Source: JBBDMU01 sp040905685
Lineage (GTDB): Bacteria; Bacteroidota; Rhodothermia; Balneolales; Natronogracilivirgulaceae
Reading direction: 5' to 3'
Length of the DNA: 6,056 bases
Assembly: GCA_040905685.1 (NCBI GenBank)
Contig: JBBDRB010000058.1
Location: 1 to 6,056, forward strand
This document shows positions 1 to 6,056 of the stretch, piece by piece (position 1 is the first letter of the stretch; every line of letters begins with the position of its first letter). The notes under the pieces were generated by a model. The model had not been told where the DNA came from. It saw nothing but the letters and a program-made list of their open reading frames with translations, and ran no database searches. Made by a program: the position numbers and the translations under genes.

Positions 1-1014
1 ATGGTATAGCTGAACAAATTTAACATCCCGTTCGGCAAGCCGGCGGGCCAGCAGGCAGTTGGCGGCATAGGTGCCGGGGGTCCGTGCATCCTCCCCATAC
101 AATGCGTAGGTGGATTCCGGTTCATCGGAAAGGTCCATGGTTTCGGGAACCGAGGTTTGCATGCGGTAGGCCATTTCATACTGGGCAATTCGTGAACTAA
201 CTTCAGGATCTCCGTACTCATCCAAATGATACTGGTTCAGATCGGTTAACGAGGACAGCATGTCCCGCCGGCTCATGCTGTCGAATCCATCCGGATTGGT
301 TAAATTCAAAACCGGATCCTTGCCGGCCCGGTACTGCACGCCCTGATGCAGGGATGGGATAAAACCGCTGCTCCAGAGCCGGGAAGACAGAGGCTGAACG
401 GTAGCGGCGCTGCGGGATAAAAGAACGCTGAAGGCAGGCAGGTTTTCATTGTCTGAACCCAGTCCGTAGCTTACCCACGAACCCATACTGGGCAGACCCG
501 GCGTTTCCACCCCCGTTTGGAAAAAGGTAACGGCCGGATCATGATTGATGGCCCCGGTATAAACGGTTTTGATGAAACACAGCTCGTCAGCGACATCCCC
601 GGTATAGGGAAGCAGGTCACTGACCCAGGCTCCGTTTTTTCCGTGCCTGCTAAATTTAAATCTGGATCCGGCCAGTGGCAGGGCATCCTGGCTGGCGGTA
701 AACCCGGTCAGACGCTGATCACCCAACACCGACGGGGGCAGATCCTGCCCGTGCATCTCTTCCAGTTTGGGTTTATAGTCGAACATATCGTGCTGGGACG
801 GCCCTCCGCTTTGGAACAGATAAATAACCCTCTTGGCTTTGGGCAGGACATGAGGAGCATCCAGGGCCCCTTTAAACGGGTCGCGTTGATTGGAGAACAG
901 CGTCTTCGGATTCAACAGGGAAGCCAGCGAGAAGGCTCCCAGTCCCAGGCTTGTTTTGGACAGGAAATGCCGGCGGTTCATGTTGCAATTGAACTTATCA
1001 ATCTCTTCAGACAT
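1..1014 (-). CDS. DUF1501 family protein, Tat-exported, C-terminus cut by the window edge
   Basis: An open frame of 338 codons runs from ATG at 1014 off the left edge with no stop. It begins with a twin-arginine leader: N-R-R-H-F-L at residues 13-18, then a hydrophobic stretch at about 22-34 (SLGLGAFSLASLL). This implies export of a folded protein to the periplasm. The mature part reads as DUF1501 throughout: KAKRVIYLFQSGGPSQHD (59-76), GAWVSDLLP (128-136), INHDPAVTFFQTG (156-168), PSMGSW (175-180) and a tail ending at FVQLYH (333-338), where relatives usually continue RGWDQH. Family members are usually about 450-500 residues, so roughly the last quarter to third is missing. DUF1501 is grouped in the alkaline-phosphatase superfamily, the same broad fold as sulfatases, but its reaction is not established as far as I know. 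The start at 1014 is preferred over the in-frame ATG at 981 because only the first has a Shine-Dalgarno sequence (AGAGG, 4 nt spacing). It starts 7 bp after the cytochrome-like gene, its usual genomic partner. Family assignment is strong; function is unknown. Confidence 0.93.
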   Translation of the reverse strand, partial: MSEEIDKFNCNMNRRHFLSKTSLGLGAFSLASLLNPKTLFSNQRDPFKGALDAPHVLPKAKRVIYLFQSGGPSQHDMFDYKPKLEEMHGQDLPPSVLGDQRLTGFTASQDALPLAGSRFKFSRHGKNGAWVSDLLPYTGDVADELCFIKTVYTGAINHDPAVTFFQTGVETPGLPSMGSWVSYGLGSDNENLPAFSVLLSRSAATVQPLSSRLWSSGFIPSLHQGVQYRAGKDPVLNLTNPDGFDSMSRRDMLSSLTDLNQYHLDEYGDPEVSSRIAQYEMAYRMQTSVPETMDLSDEPESTYALYGEDARTPGTYAANCLLARRLAERDVKFVQLYH

Positions 1015-1018
1015 AGCA

Positions 1019-1023
1019 CCTCT
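1019..1023 (-). promoter_or_regulatory. Shine-Dalgarno site of the DUF1501 gene, overlapping the upstream stop codon
   Basis: Read on the minus strand, TAGAGGTGCT directly precedes the ATG at 1014. AGAGG is a good anti-16S match with 4 nt to the start. Its first two bases are the last two bases of the TAG stop (1022-1024) of the preceding gene. This layout favours translational coupling, with terminating ribosomes re-initiating on DUF1501, and it decides the start at 1014 over 981. Confidence 0.6.
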
Positions 1024-4000
1024 ACTGTTTGGTCAGGGTTTCGTGAAGATTCAGGATAGTGTTGGCCACGACCATTCCTGCGGCTATCTCGGAAGGCTTC
1101 AACGCCTCATCAACGGCAAACCCGCCCACTTGTATCATGTCCAGAGCCCGGTCACGGTCTTCGTTGAAGACGGCCAGTTGCCTGTTGTACAGACCGGTCA
1201 GTACCTCCATTTCCCGATCATCCGGAAACCGGGAGGTGACGGCCCGGAAGGCCAGTGTAATTTGATCCGCAAGGCTGTCCCCACCCTCATTGATCATGCG
1301 CTCGGACAGCAGCCGGGAAGCCTCCATATAGATCAGGTCATTCATGGTATGCAAGGCCTGCAGGGGCGTATTGGTTCTTTGACGGGCGACCACCGGATGG
1401 GTGCGCGGCGCCGCATCAAACGTCGTCATGCCTGGGGGTGGAGACGATCGTTTGACAAAGGTATAAATACTCCTGCGGTACAAAGACTCCCCCTCATCCT
1501 GCATGTACTCCGCTAAATAGCGGCCCGAGGTGGTCTCTTCCCATAAACCCTCCGGCTGATAGGGAAATACACTGGGTCCGCCTATCCTGGAAACCAGCAG
1601 TCCGCTTGCAGCCAATGCATTATCCCTGATCATTTCCGCCGGGAGACGGTAGCGCGGACCCCGGGCCAGCCAGCGGTTGACGGGATCTTTTTCCAGCATT
1701 TCCGGCCCGGTTTCCGAACTCTGCCTGTAGGTCCGGGACATGACCATCTGCTTGTGCAGGGCTTTGAGGTCCCAGTTACTTTCCCGGAACGTTACGGCCA
1801 GCCAGTCGAGCAGATCGGGATGCGACGGCATGGAACCCTGATTGCCAAAGTTATCGGGCGTGTCGACCAGGCCCTCCCCAAAGAACATCTTCCAGTAGCG
1901 GTTTACGATAACCCGGGCCGTCAGAGGATTTTCAGGACTGAGGATCCATTGCGCGAGACCCAGTCGATTTTGAGGGAGTTCATCTGAAAACCCCAGGATG
2001 CTTCCCGGTGTTCCCGGACACACTTCCTCCCCCAGCTGATCGTACATCCCCCGCTCGCGCACATAGCCTGGACGCGGATTTAGAAGCTCTTGCATGACCA
2101 TAACTTCCCTGAGAGTATCCCTGATGTTCCCCTCCTCAGCCCTCAGAGCCCGTAGGCTGTCCAGCTCTGCCCGGTATTCCCGGTCATGCTGAAGCAGGTA
2201 GTGGTCGTATAGCAGATCATTCTGAAAATCGCTGCGGCCGGCAAGCCCCAGGACCTGAACTTCACTTAACCGACTGCTGAATATTTTTATATCATCGAGT
2301 TTTAATCCTTCGAAACTTATATGCCCCTGCTCTCCGGTAGTGTTTCGATCCGCGATTAGAAAGGGCTTGGGTCCCATGCTCAGCTGCCTGTTTCTCTTTT
2401 CCTCGGGGGTGCTTTCCAGGGCTATGCTTTTGTACAGGTTATCATGTATCACATGGCTTTCAGCCTGATGTCCATTTACATAAATACGCAGGCCACCGGC
2501 TCTACTCGATCCGTCGTAGGTAACCGCGACGTGACTCCACTCGTTTCGGGGCAGTGTATCCGGGGACTGGACCTGAAGGGCATTGTAGGGCCAGCCGTGG
2601 ACCAGGCGGACCGATAGCCTGCCCTCCAGCAACCGAATATAATACCCCCTGTAGCCTTGCCTTAAAAAGCCGGCTTTTCCCATGATGGGGACCTCGGAGG
2701 AGGTGCCGGACGAATTGATCCAAAAGCTGAAAGAGAAGGGATCACTTCTTTCAAAAACAGCAAAATCTTCTCCCAGGCTGACAGAGCTGTCATTGGAAAA
2801 TTCCAGGGCGTTTGCGTGGACTCCATCCACGATCCCAGGCGACCCGGACAGGCGTCCAGGCGCCGTTTTATCGCCCTGAACGGCAACGGCGCTATCTCCC
2901 TGAATATCATCCAGGCTCAAATGCCCGATTAAATCATCTTCGGCCGGCTTCAGCGATGCCCTGACCAGGTCGGGCGTCTGCAGCCAGCTCAGATACTCAC
3001 CGTGTTTGTTATCCTGCAGAGCGATCAGGGACTGTTCCTTTCCGGCCATCTCGCCCTCCAGATAGGTGATCAGCTCCCGGGTCTCCTCATCGGGAAGCTG
3101 GAGTACGGGTCCGGCCGCCCCTTCTTTCATCATTTTTCCTCTTTCAGCGATGTTGTCAAAGAAAGCGAAGAATCGGTAATAATCCACCTCAGAAATGGGA
3201 TCATATTTATGGTCGTGGCACCGTGCACACTGCATGGTCATCCCTAAAAAAGCCGTGCTTGTGGTATACACCCGATCGGCGACATACTCCACGCGGTATT
3301 CCTCCGGGATAATGCCGCCCTCTCCGGATTGCTGATGCAGCCGGTTGAATCCCGTGGCCAGCTTTTGTTCGGTGGTCGCATCAGGCAACAGGTCCCCGGC
3401 CAGCTGCCAGGTGGTAAACTGATCGAAAGGAATGTTCCGGTTAAAGGCGTTGATAACCCATTCCTTCCACGGCCACATATCGTTGGCCCCATCGTCCTCA
3501 TATCCGTGGGAGTCGGCATAGCGGGCAGCGTCCAGCCATTCCGCGGCCATACGTTCTCCGTACCCGTCTGAAGCCAGGAGGCGGTCCACCTCTTTTTCAT
3601 AAGCGCCGGGCGAATCATCCTCCAGAAACCGGTCAAGATCGTCAATGGTTGGCGGCAGCCCGGTCAGATCAAAGGAAACGCGCCGGAGCAAACGCTCTTT
3701 ACCGGCTTCACGGGTGGGGTTCATACCCCGTTCTTCCATCCTGCTCAGGGTAAAATAATCAATCGGAGTTAGCGGCCATTCCCTGTTTATTACCTCAGGG
3801 CGTTCTGCTTTTACAGGCGGAATAAAAGACCAGTGGGGTTTGTATCCGGCTCCCTGCTCGATCCATCGCTTAAGAACGGCTACTTCATATTCACCCAGGG
3901 GCGGCAGATTTGAATCAGGCGCCGGCATCCTGAAATCCGGGTCATCCGAAGTGATGCGCTTATAGAGCTCACTTTGATCGGGTCGGCCCGGCACGATTGC

Positions 4001-4279
4001 ATAACGGTCATCCTTTTCGTCCAAAGCCAGAAAAGCGCTTTCCTCATCATCCAAACGCCAATCGGTCGTCCGGGCCATGGCATCGGGACCGTGGCAGGAA
4101 AAACAGCTTTCAGACAAAATTCCCCTGACGTCTCGGTTAAAATCTATGGTTTGCGGCAGATCACCATGCTCTCCGGAATAGCTTTCCTCTGAACGGCACC
4201 CGGAAAACAACAGGCCGGCAGTCAATATTCCTGCAACGGCAAGGTTCACGCCGGTGGTGGTATTAACGAATAAGTTCAT
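1022..4279 (-). CDS. Large lipoprotein: planctomycete cytochrome c, DUF1549, LamG and DUF1553 (PSD1) domains
   Basis: The product is 1085 residues from ATG at 4279. The open frame extends upstream to 4390, but the 4279 start puts a lipoprotein signal at the N-terminus: a hydrophobic segment at about 11-25, then L-F-S-G-C with Cys28 as the predicted lipidated residue. Domains in order: a PSCyt1 cytochrome-c-like domain (about 48-150) with the haem motif C59-F-S-C62-H63 and a possible axial Met118 in RMPAP; DUF1549/PSCyt2 (about 170-375) with RRVSFDLTGLPPT at 199-211 and a second CxxCH, C351-A-R-C354-H355, in the family-typical CARCHDHKYDPI; a LamG/concanavalin-like jellyroll (about 450-675, including FSFSFWI at 515-521, EWSHVAVTYDG at 580-590 and LRIYVNGH at 597-604); a charged helical linker (about 685-735); and DUF1553 (about 755-1055) with NRLGLAQWIL and FGNQGSMPSHPDLLDWLAV. 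The architecture is complete and unbroken. Known: such proteins co-occur with sulfatases and DUF1501 proteins. Inferred: a membrane-anchored, haem-containing protein acting on or binding polysaccharide. The catalytic reaction is not established. Confidence 0.93.
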   Translation of the reverse strand: MNLFVNTTTGVNLAVAGILTAGLLFSGCRSEESYSGEHGDLPQTIDFNRDVRGILSESCFSCHGPDAMARTTDWRLDDEESAFLALDEKDDRYAIVPGRPDQSELYKRITSDDPDFRMPAPDSNLPPLGEYEVAVLKRWIEQGAGYKPHWSFIPPVKAERPEVINREWPLTPIDYFTLSRMEERGMNPTREAGKERLLRRVSFDLTGLPPTIDDLDRFLEDDSPGAYEKEVDRLLASDGYGERMAAEWLDAARYADSHGYEDDGANDMWPWKEWVINAFNRNIPFDQFTTWQLAGDLLPDATTEQKLATGFNRLHQQSGEGGIIPEEYRVEYVADRVYTTSTAFLGMTMQCARCHDHKYDPISEVDYYRFFAFFDNIAERGKMMKEGAAGPVLQLPDEETRELITYLEGEMAGKEQSLIALQDNKHGEYLSWLQTPDLVRASLKPAEDDLIGHLSLDDIQGDSAVAVQGDKTAPGRLSGSPGIVDGVHANALEFSNDSSVSLGEDFAVFERSDPFSFSFWINSSGTSSEVPIMGKAGFLRQGYRGYYIRLLEGRLSVRLVHGWPYNALQVQSPDTLPRNEWSHVAVTYDGSSRAGGLRIYVNGHQAESHVIHDNLYKSIALESTPEEKRNRQLSMGPKPFLIADRNTTGEQGHISFEGLKLDDIKIFSSRLSEVQVLGLAGRSDFQNDLLYDHYLLQHDREYRAELDSLRALRAEEGNIRDTLREVMVMQELLNPRPGYVRERGMYDQLGEEVCPGTPGSILGFSDELPQNRLGLAQWILSPENPLTARVIVNRYWKMFFGEGLVDTPDNFGNQGSMPSHPDLLDWLAVTFRESNWDLKALHKQMVMSRTYRQSSETGPEMLEKDPVNRWLARGPRYRLPAEMIRDNALAASGLLVSRIGGPSVFPYQPEGLWEETTSGRYLAEYMQDEGESLYRRSIYTFVKRSSPPPGMTTFDAAPRTHPVVARQRTNTPLQALHTMNDLIYMEASRLLSERMINEGGDSLADQITLAFRAVTSRFPDDREMEVLTGLYNRQLAVFNEDRDRALDMIQVGGFAVDEALKPSEIAAGMVVANTILNLHETLTKQ
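4263..4279. other. 17-bp overlap between the sulfatase and cytochrome-lipoprotein genes
   Basis: On the minus strand the sequence ATGAACTTATTCGTTAA carries both the start codon of the lipoprotein gene (first three bases) and the TAA stop of the sulfatase (last three), in different frames. The nearest purine-rich stretch upstream of this ATG (GGAAGG, about 17 nt away) is too distant to be a normal ribosome site. Initiation probably depends on translation of the sulfatase (termination and re-initiation) or on an SD-independent start. Confidence 0.75.
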
Positions 4280-5759
4280 CGAATACAATAGGTTTTCCTT
4301 CCCATAACCACACGTCGCCCTTCTTCTCCAGGATGCGGGATCTGCTGCCTGGAGCATGCGGCTGATCGTTGGCCGGCAACCAGCGTGCATGGTCCTTTTT
4401 TATCTCCGCATAATCCGGATGATGGGCCAGGTTTGACCATTCATGCGGGTCACGGTAATGATCATAGAGCTCCTCCGATCCGTCTGCATAGCGGATGTAG
4501 CGCCATTGCCCGGAACGCACGCTATGATTGCCGGGATTAGCCGTCGTAACAGCCGGCCTCTCCCGCGCGGCGTCCGCATCTTTGAGCTGAGGCATCAGTG
4601 ATATCCCCTCCAGCCCCCCTTTTTCCGGCAAACCCGCCAGTTCCACCAGCGTCGGATACATATCCAGCAGTTCAGCCGGCTGGGATATGCGCGCCCCGAC
4701 CGACACACCGGGCCCGGCAAAGATTAAAGGAACACGGGTTGACCGTTCCCATAAGGTATTTTTGCCCGTAATTGCCTTCTCACCCAAATGATAGCCGTGA
4801 TCCGACCATAACACCACAACGGTATTGTCGTCAAGGTCCTGAGCCTCCAGGGCATCCAGCACCTTGCCGACCTGGGCGTCCATAAAACTGATGGTAGCCA
4901 GGTAAGCCCTCACCTTCGCCCGCCACTGATCATGTTCTTCAAGCCAGGATAAACGCGGCTCCGGCAGGTGCCAGTGCAAATTCCATGCGAAATCGGGCAC
5001 ATCGTCACGCTCACCCACCGGCGACAGGGGCAAGGTGATCCTGTCCTCTTCGGGATAGAGGTCAAACCACTTCTGCGATGCATATAAGGGTACGTGAGGC
5101 AGAAAAAAACCAACAGCCATAAAAAACGGCTCATCCTGCCCGGAGCCAAGCTGGCTGAGCTGCTGCTCAGCCCATGCGGCCACTTCATAATCTCCACGGG
5201 CTGAATCGCCCCGGGCCGTTATCCCCCAGTCGAGCAGAGGGTGGTTTCCCATGTGGACCGGTTCGCTTACGAGCTTCTGTTCCGGCCGGATTCCCACTCC
5301 GCCGTCCGGCCCCCATTCCTGAAACTCGACCTCCCGTTCTTCTGCGGTAACTCCGCCATGCAAAATTTTCCCGGCCGATAGGGTGCGGTAACCCTGCCCG
5401 GCAAAATACTGGGGCAGCGTGACCAGATCCTTCGTCTTTCCGGTCACCCGGTGCCTTGGGGCCAATCCGTAGATGCCGGTCGTCGAAGGCCTCCGGCTCG
5501 TCATTACACTGATGCGCGATGCGTTGCACAGCGGCGCCTGTGTATGGGCGTTGGTAAAGAGCGTACCGCGTGCGGCAAGACGATCGATGTTGGGGGTCTT
5601 CACCTGGGGATGGGTATTGAGAACGCCAATCCAGTCATTGAGATCATCAACGGCGATGAACAACACATTCGGACGATCGGCTGCCACCTGGGCCTGCAGG
5701 GACATGCTTGCATTGCTGACCCATCCCGCCAGCATAACAATGAATAGGAAATGCTTCAA
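4263..5759 (-). CDS. Secreted sulfatase, iduronate-2-sulfatase-like (S1_7-like), TTG start
   Basis: This 498-residue enzyme should hydrolyse sulfate esters, most likely on a sulfated polysaccharide or oligosaccharide in the periplasm or outside the cell. Residues 1 to about 23 form a Sec signal peptide (MKHFLFIVMLAGW, then LQAQ before the mature VAADRPNVLFIAVDDL). The active site can be read off: metal ligands D38 and D39; nucleophile C78 in P-L-C-N-A-S-R (to be converted to formylglycine) with R82; K131 and H134 in AGKILH; H222 in LPHVPL; D320 and H321 in WSDHGYHLGEK; K333 in KNTLWERSTRVP. The spacing (C..R 4, K..H 3, D..K 13) matches human iduronate-2-sulfatase as I recall it. The C-terminal subdomain (about 410-498) has the usual ELYDHYRDPHEWSNLA. 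The start is TTG: an in-frame TGA lies at 5787-5789, no ATG or GTG lies between it and the TTG, and the first ATG (residue 9) would delete half the signal peptide. The exact glycan substrate cannot be read from sequence. Confidence 0.95.
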   Translation of the reverse strand: MKHFLFIVMLAGWVSNASMSLQAQVAADRPNVLFIAVDDLNDWIGVLNTHPQVKTPNIDRLAARGTLFTNAHTQAPLCNASRISVMTSRRPSTTGIYGLAPRHRVTGKTKDLVTLPQYFAGQGYRTLSAGKILHGGVTAEEREVEFQEWGPDGGVGIRPEQKLVSEPVHMGNHPLLDWGITARGDSARGDYEVAAWAEQQLSQLGSGQDEPFFMAVGFFLPHVPLYASQKWFDLYPEEDRITLPLSPVGERDDVPDFAWNLHWHLPEPRLSWLEEHDQWRAKVRAYLATISFMDAQVGKVLDALEAQDLDDNTVVVLWSDHGYHLGEKAITGKNTLWERSTRVPLIFAGPGVSVGARISQPAELLDMYPTLVELAGLPEKGGLEGISLMPQLKDADAARERPAVTTANPGNHSVRSGQWRYIRYADGSEELYDHYRDPHEWSNLAHHPDYAEIKKDHARWLPANDQPHAPGSRSRILEKKGDVWLWEGKPIVFDELIR

Positions 5760-5831
5760 AATACTCCGTGAAAAATACCTGGTTACTCACCTGTTTCAAC
5801 CTAATTAAAAAAAAATCGTTTTACAACATGC
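5760..5831. other. 72-bp AT-rich spacer between the two sulfatase genes
   Basis: This is the only non-coding stretch of any length in the window. On the transcribed sense (minus) it contains a run of nine T (5807-5815), but no adjacent GC-rich stem precedes it, so it does not make a standard intrinsic terminator. The best hairpin, ATGC/GCAT with a 7-nt loop, begins just before the stop codon and ends about 12 nt before the T run. A Bacteroidota-like promoter pair can be drawn (TTG at 5797-5799, then 19 nt, then TATTTTTC at 5770-5777), but it would put the transcription start on top of the Shine-Dalgarno site. Read-through from the upstream sulfatase is the simpler explanation. Confidence 0.5.
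5764..5767 (-). promoter_or_regulatory. Shine-Dalgarno site supporting the TTG start
   Basis: The minus strand reads CGGAGTATT immediately before TTG at 5759. GGAG lies 4 nt from the start. It is short but correctly placed, and together with the signal peptide it supports TTG rather than the downstream ATG at 5735. Confidence 0.5.
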
Positions 5832-6056
5832 TTACGGTGCATCAATCAGCTGCCGCAACTCATGGACTACTTCGGGATGCTCAGGAGCTAAATTCTGCTG
5901 TTCATGCGGATCCATATCCAGGTTGTACAGTTCCGGTTTACCTATATACGACATAAAATCACCACCGCCTCCGGATTGCATTGCCTGTGGTTGACCCTCC
6001 CTATTGGGAAGAATGAGCTTCCAGGGACTTTTCATGACCATCCGGTGTTCCAGGCT
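5832..6056 (-). CDS. Sulfatase, C-terminal fragment only (gene runs off the right edge)
   Basis: The last 74 codons and TAA stop (5832-5834) of a gene entering from beyond 6056 are visible; the frame stays open to the edge (S-L-E-H-R precedes the internal ATG at 6041). The residues match the C-terminal subdomain of type I sulfatases: a W-K-L strand (SPWKLILPN), then KPELYNLDMDPHEQQNLA, then a final helix with PEVVHELRQLI. This pattern (strand, E-L-Y-x-L-x-x-D-P-x-E-x-x-N-L-A, helix) is what closes arylsulfatase-like enzymes. The catalytic N-terminal domain with the formylglycine Cys/Ser lies outside the window, so activity, subfamily and signal peptide cannot be judged. A GGGG loop (SGGGGDF) sits between the strand and the ELY motif, probably a surface loop. 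It is transcribed in the same direction as the next sulfatase, 72 bp upstream of it, consistent with one operon carrying two different sulfatases. Confidence 0.85.
   Translation of the reverse strand, partial: SLEHRMVMKSPWKLILPNREGQPQAMQSGGGGDFMSYIGKPELYNLDMDPHEQQNLAPEHPEVVHELRQLIDAP

Noticed and set aside
979..981. Alternative DUF1501 start at the ATG at 981, directly before the twin-arginine motif
   Set aside because: It would give a compact Tat leader (M-N-R-R), but it has no Shine-Dalgarno sequence at proper spacing, while ATG 1014 has AGAGG. It stays possible but less likely.
517..1516. Plus-strand open frames of 180 and 208 codons (517-1059 and 890-1516)
   Set aside because: They lie antisense to the DUF1501 and DUF1553 coding sequences, which show unbroken family conservation. 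The plus-strand products show no recognisable domain or signal and are shadows.
3244..3645. Minus-strand open frame of 133 codons in another frame
   Set aside because: It is fully inside the DUF1549 region, whose conserved motifs are in the long frame. Its translation resembles no family.
4280..4390. N-terminal extension of the cytochrome lipoprotein to an ATG at 4390
   Set aside because: It would add 37 residues (rich in Arg, Cys, Trp) ahead of a clear lipoprotein signal and increase the overlap with the sulfatase to 128 bp. The start at 4279 places the signal at the N-terminus.
5770..5799. Bacteroidota-type promoter (TTG, 19 nt, TATTTTTC)
   Set aside because: The final base of the -7 element deviates from TAnnTTTG, and the implied start would leave a leader of only a few bases, cutting into the ribosome site. 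A chance match in AT-rich spacer is likely.
5185..5808. Open frames of 95-114 codons on both strands over the sulfatase N-terminus
   Set aside because: The sulfatase frame carries the signal peptide and all N-terminal catalytic residues here. The others are shadows.
5805..5850. Rho-independent terminator after the partial sulfatase
   Set aside because: There is a T run on the sense strand, but the only stem (4 bp, ATGC/GCAT) is weak and about 12 nt away from it.

Overview
The window holds four genes, all on the minus strand, packed almost end to end. They look like part of one operon for breaking down sulfated polysaccharide. In transcription order (right to left) they are: the C-terminal end of a sulfatase cut by the right edge (5832-6056); a complete secreted sulfatase of the iduronate-2-sulfatase-like type (4263-5759, TTG start); a very large lipoprotein with two CxxCH haem motifs and the architecture planctomycete cytochrome c / DUF1549 / LamG / DUF1553 (1022-4279); and a Tat-exported DUF1501 protein cut by the left edge (1-1014).

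Spacing supports co-transcription. There is a 72-bp spacer between the two sulfatases, a 17-bp overlap between the second sulfatase and the cytochrome-like gene, and 7 bp between that gene and the DUF1501 gene, whose Shine-Dalgarno sequence overlaps the upstream stop codon. I see no convincing intrinsic terminator or promoter, no RNA gene, no mobile element, no repeat array and no CRISPR.

The organism is most likely a free-living, polysaccharide-degrading bacterium. Expanded sulfatases beside DUF1549/DUF1553 and DUF1501 proteins are typical of Planctomycetota, Verrucomicrobiota/Lentisphaerota and marine Bacteroidota, Balneolota or Rhodothermota. Moderate GC, mostly weak Shine-Dalgarno sites and the wording of the Tat leader and cytochrome domain make me lean to the Bacteroidota/Balneolota/Rhodothermota side, but the window has no phylogenetic marker and this is inference.

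Working model: the two sulfatases remove sulfate esters from a sulfated glycan in the periplasm or outside the cell. The cytochrome-like lipoprotein and the DUF1501 protein form a partner pair that recurs next to sulfatases in many genomes but whose biochemical role, as far as I know, is not established. The haem motifs suggest redox chemistry or electron transfer, and the LamG domain suggests carbohydrate or surface binding. This pair is the most interesting content here.
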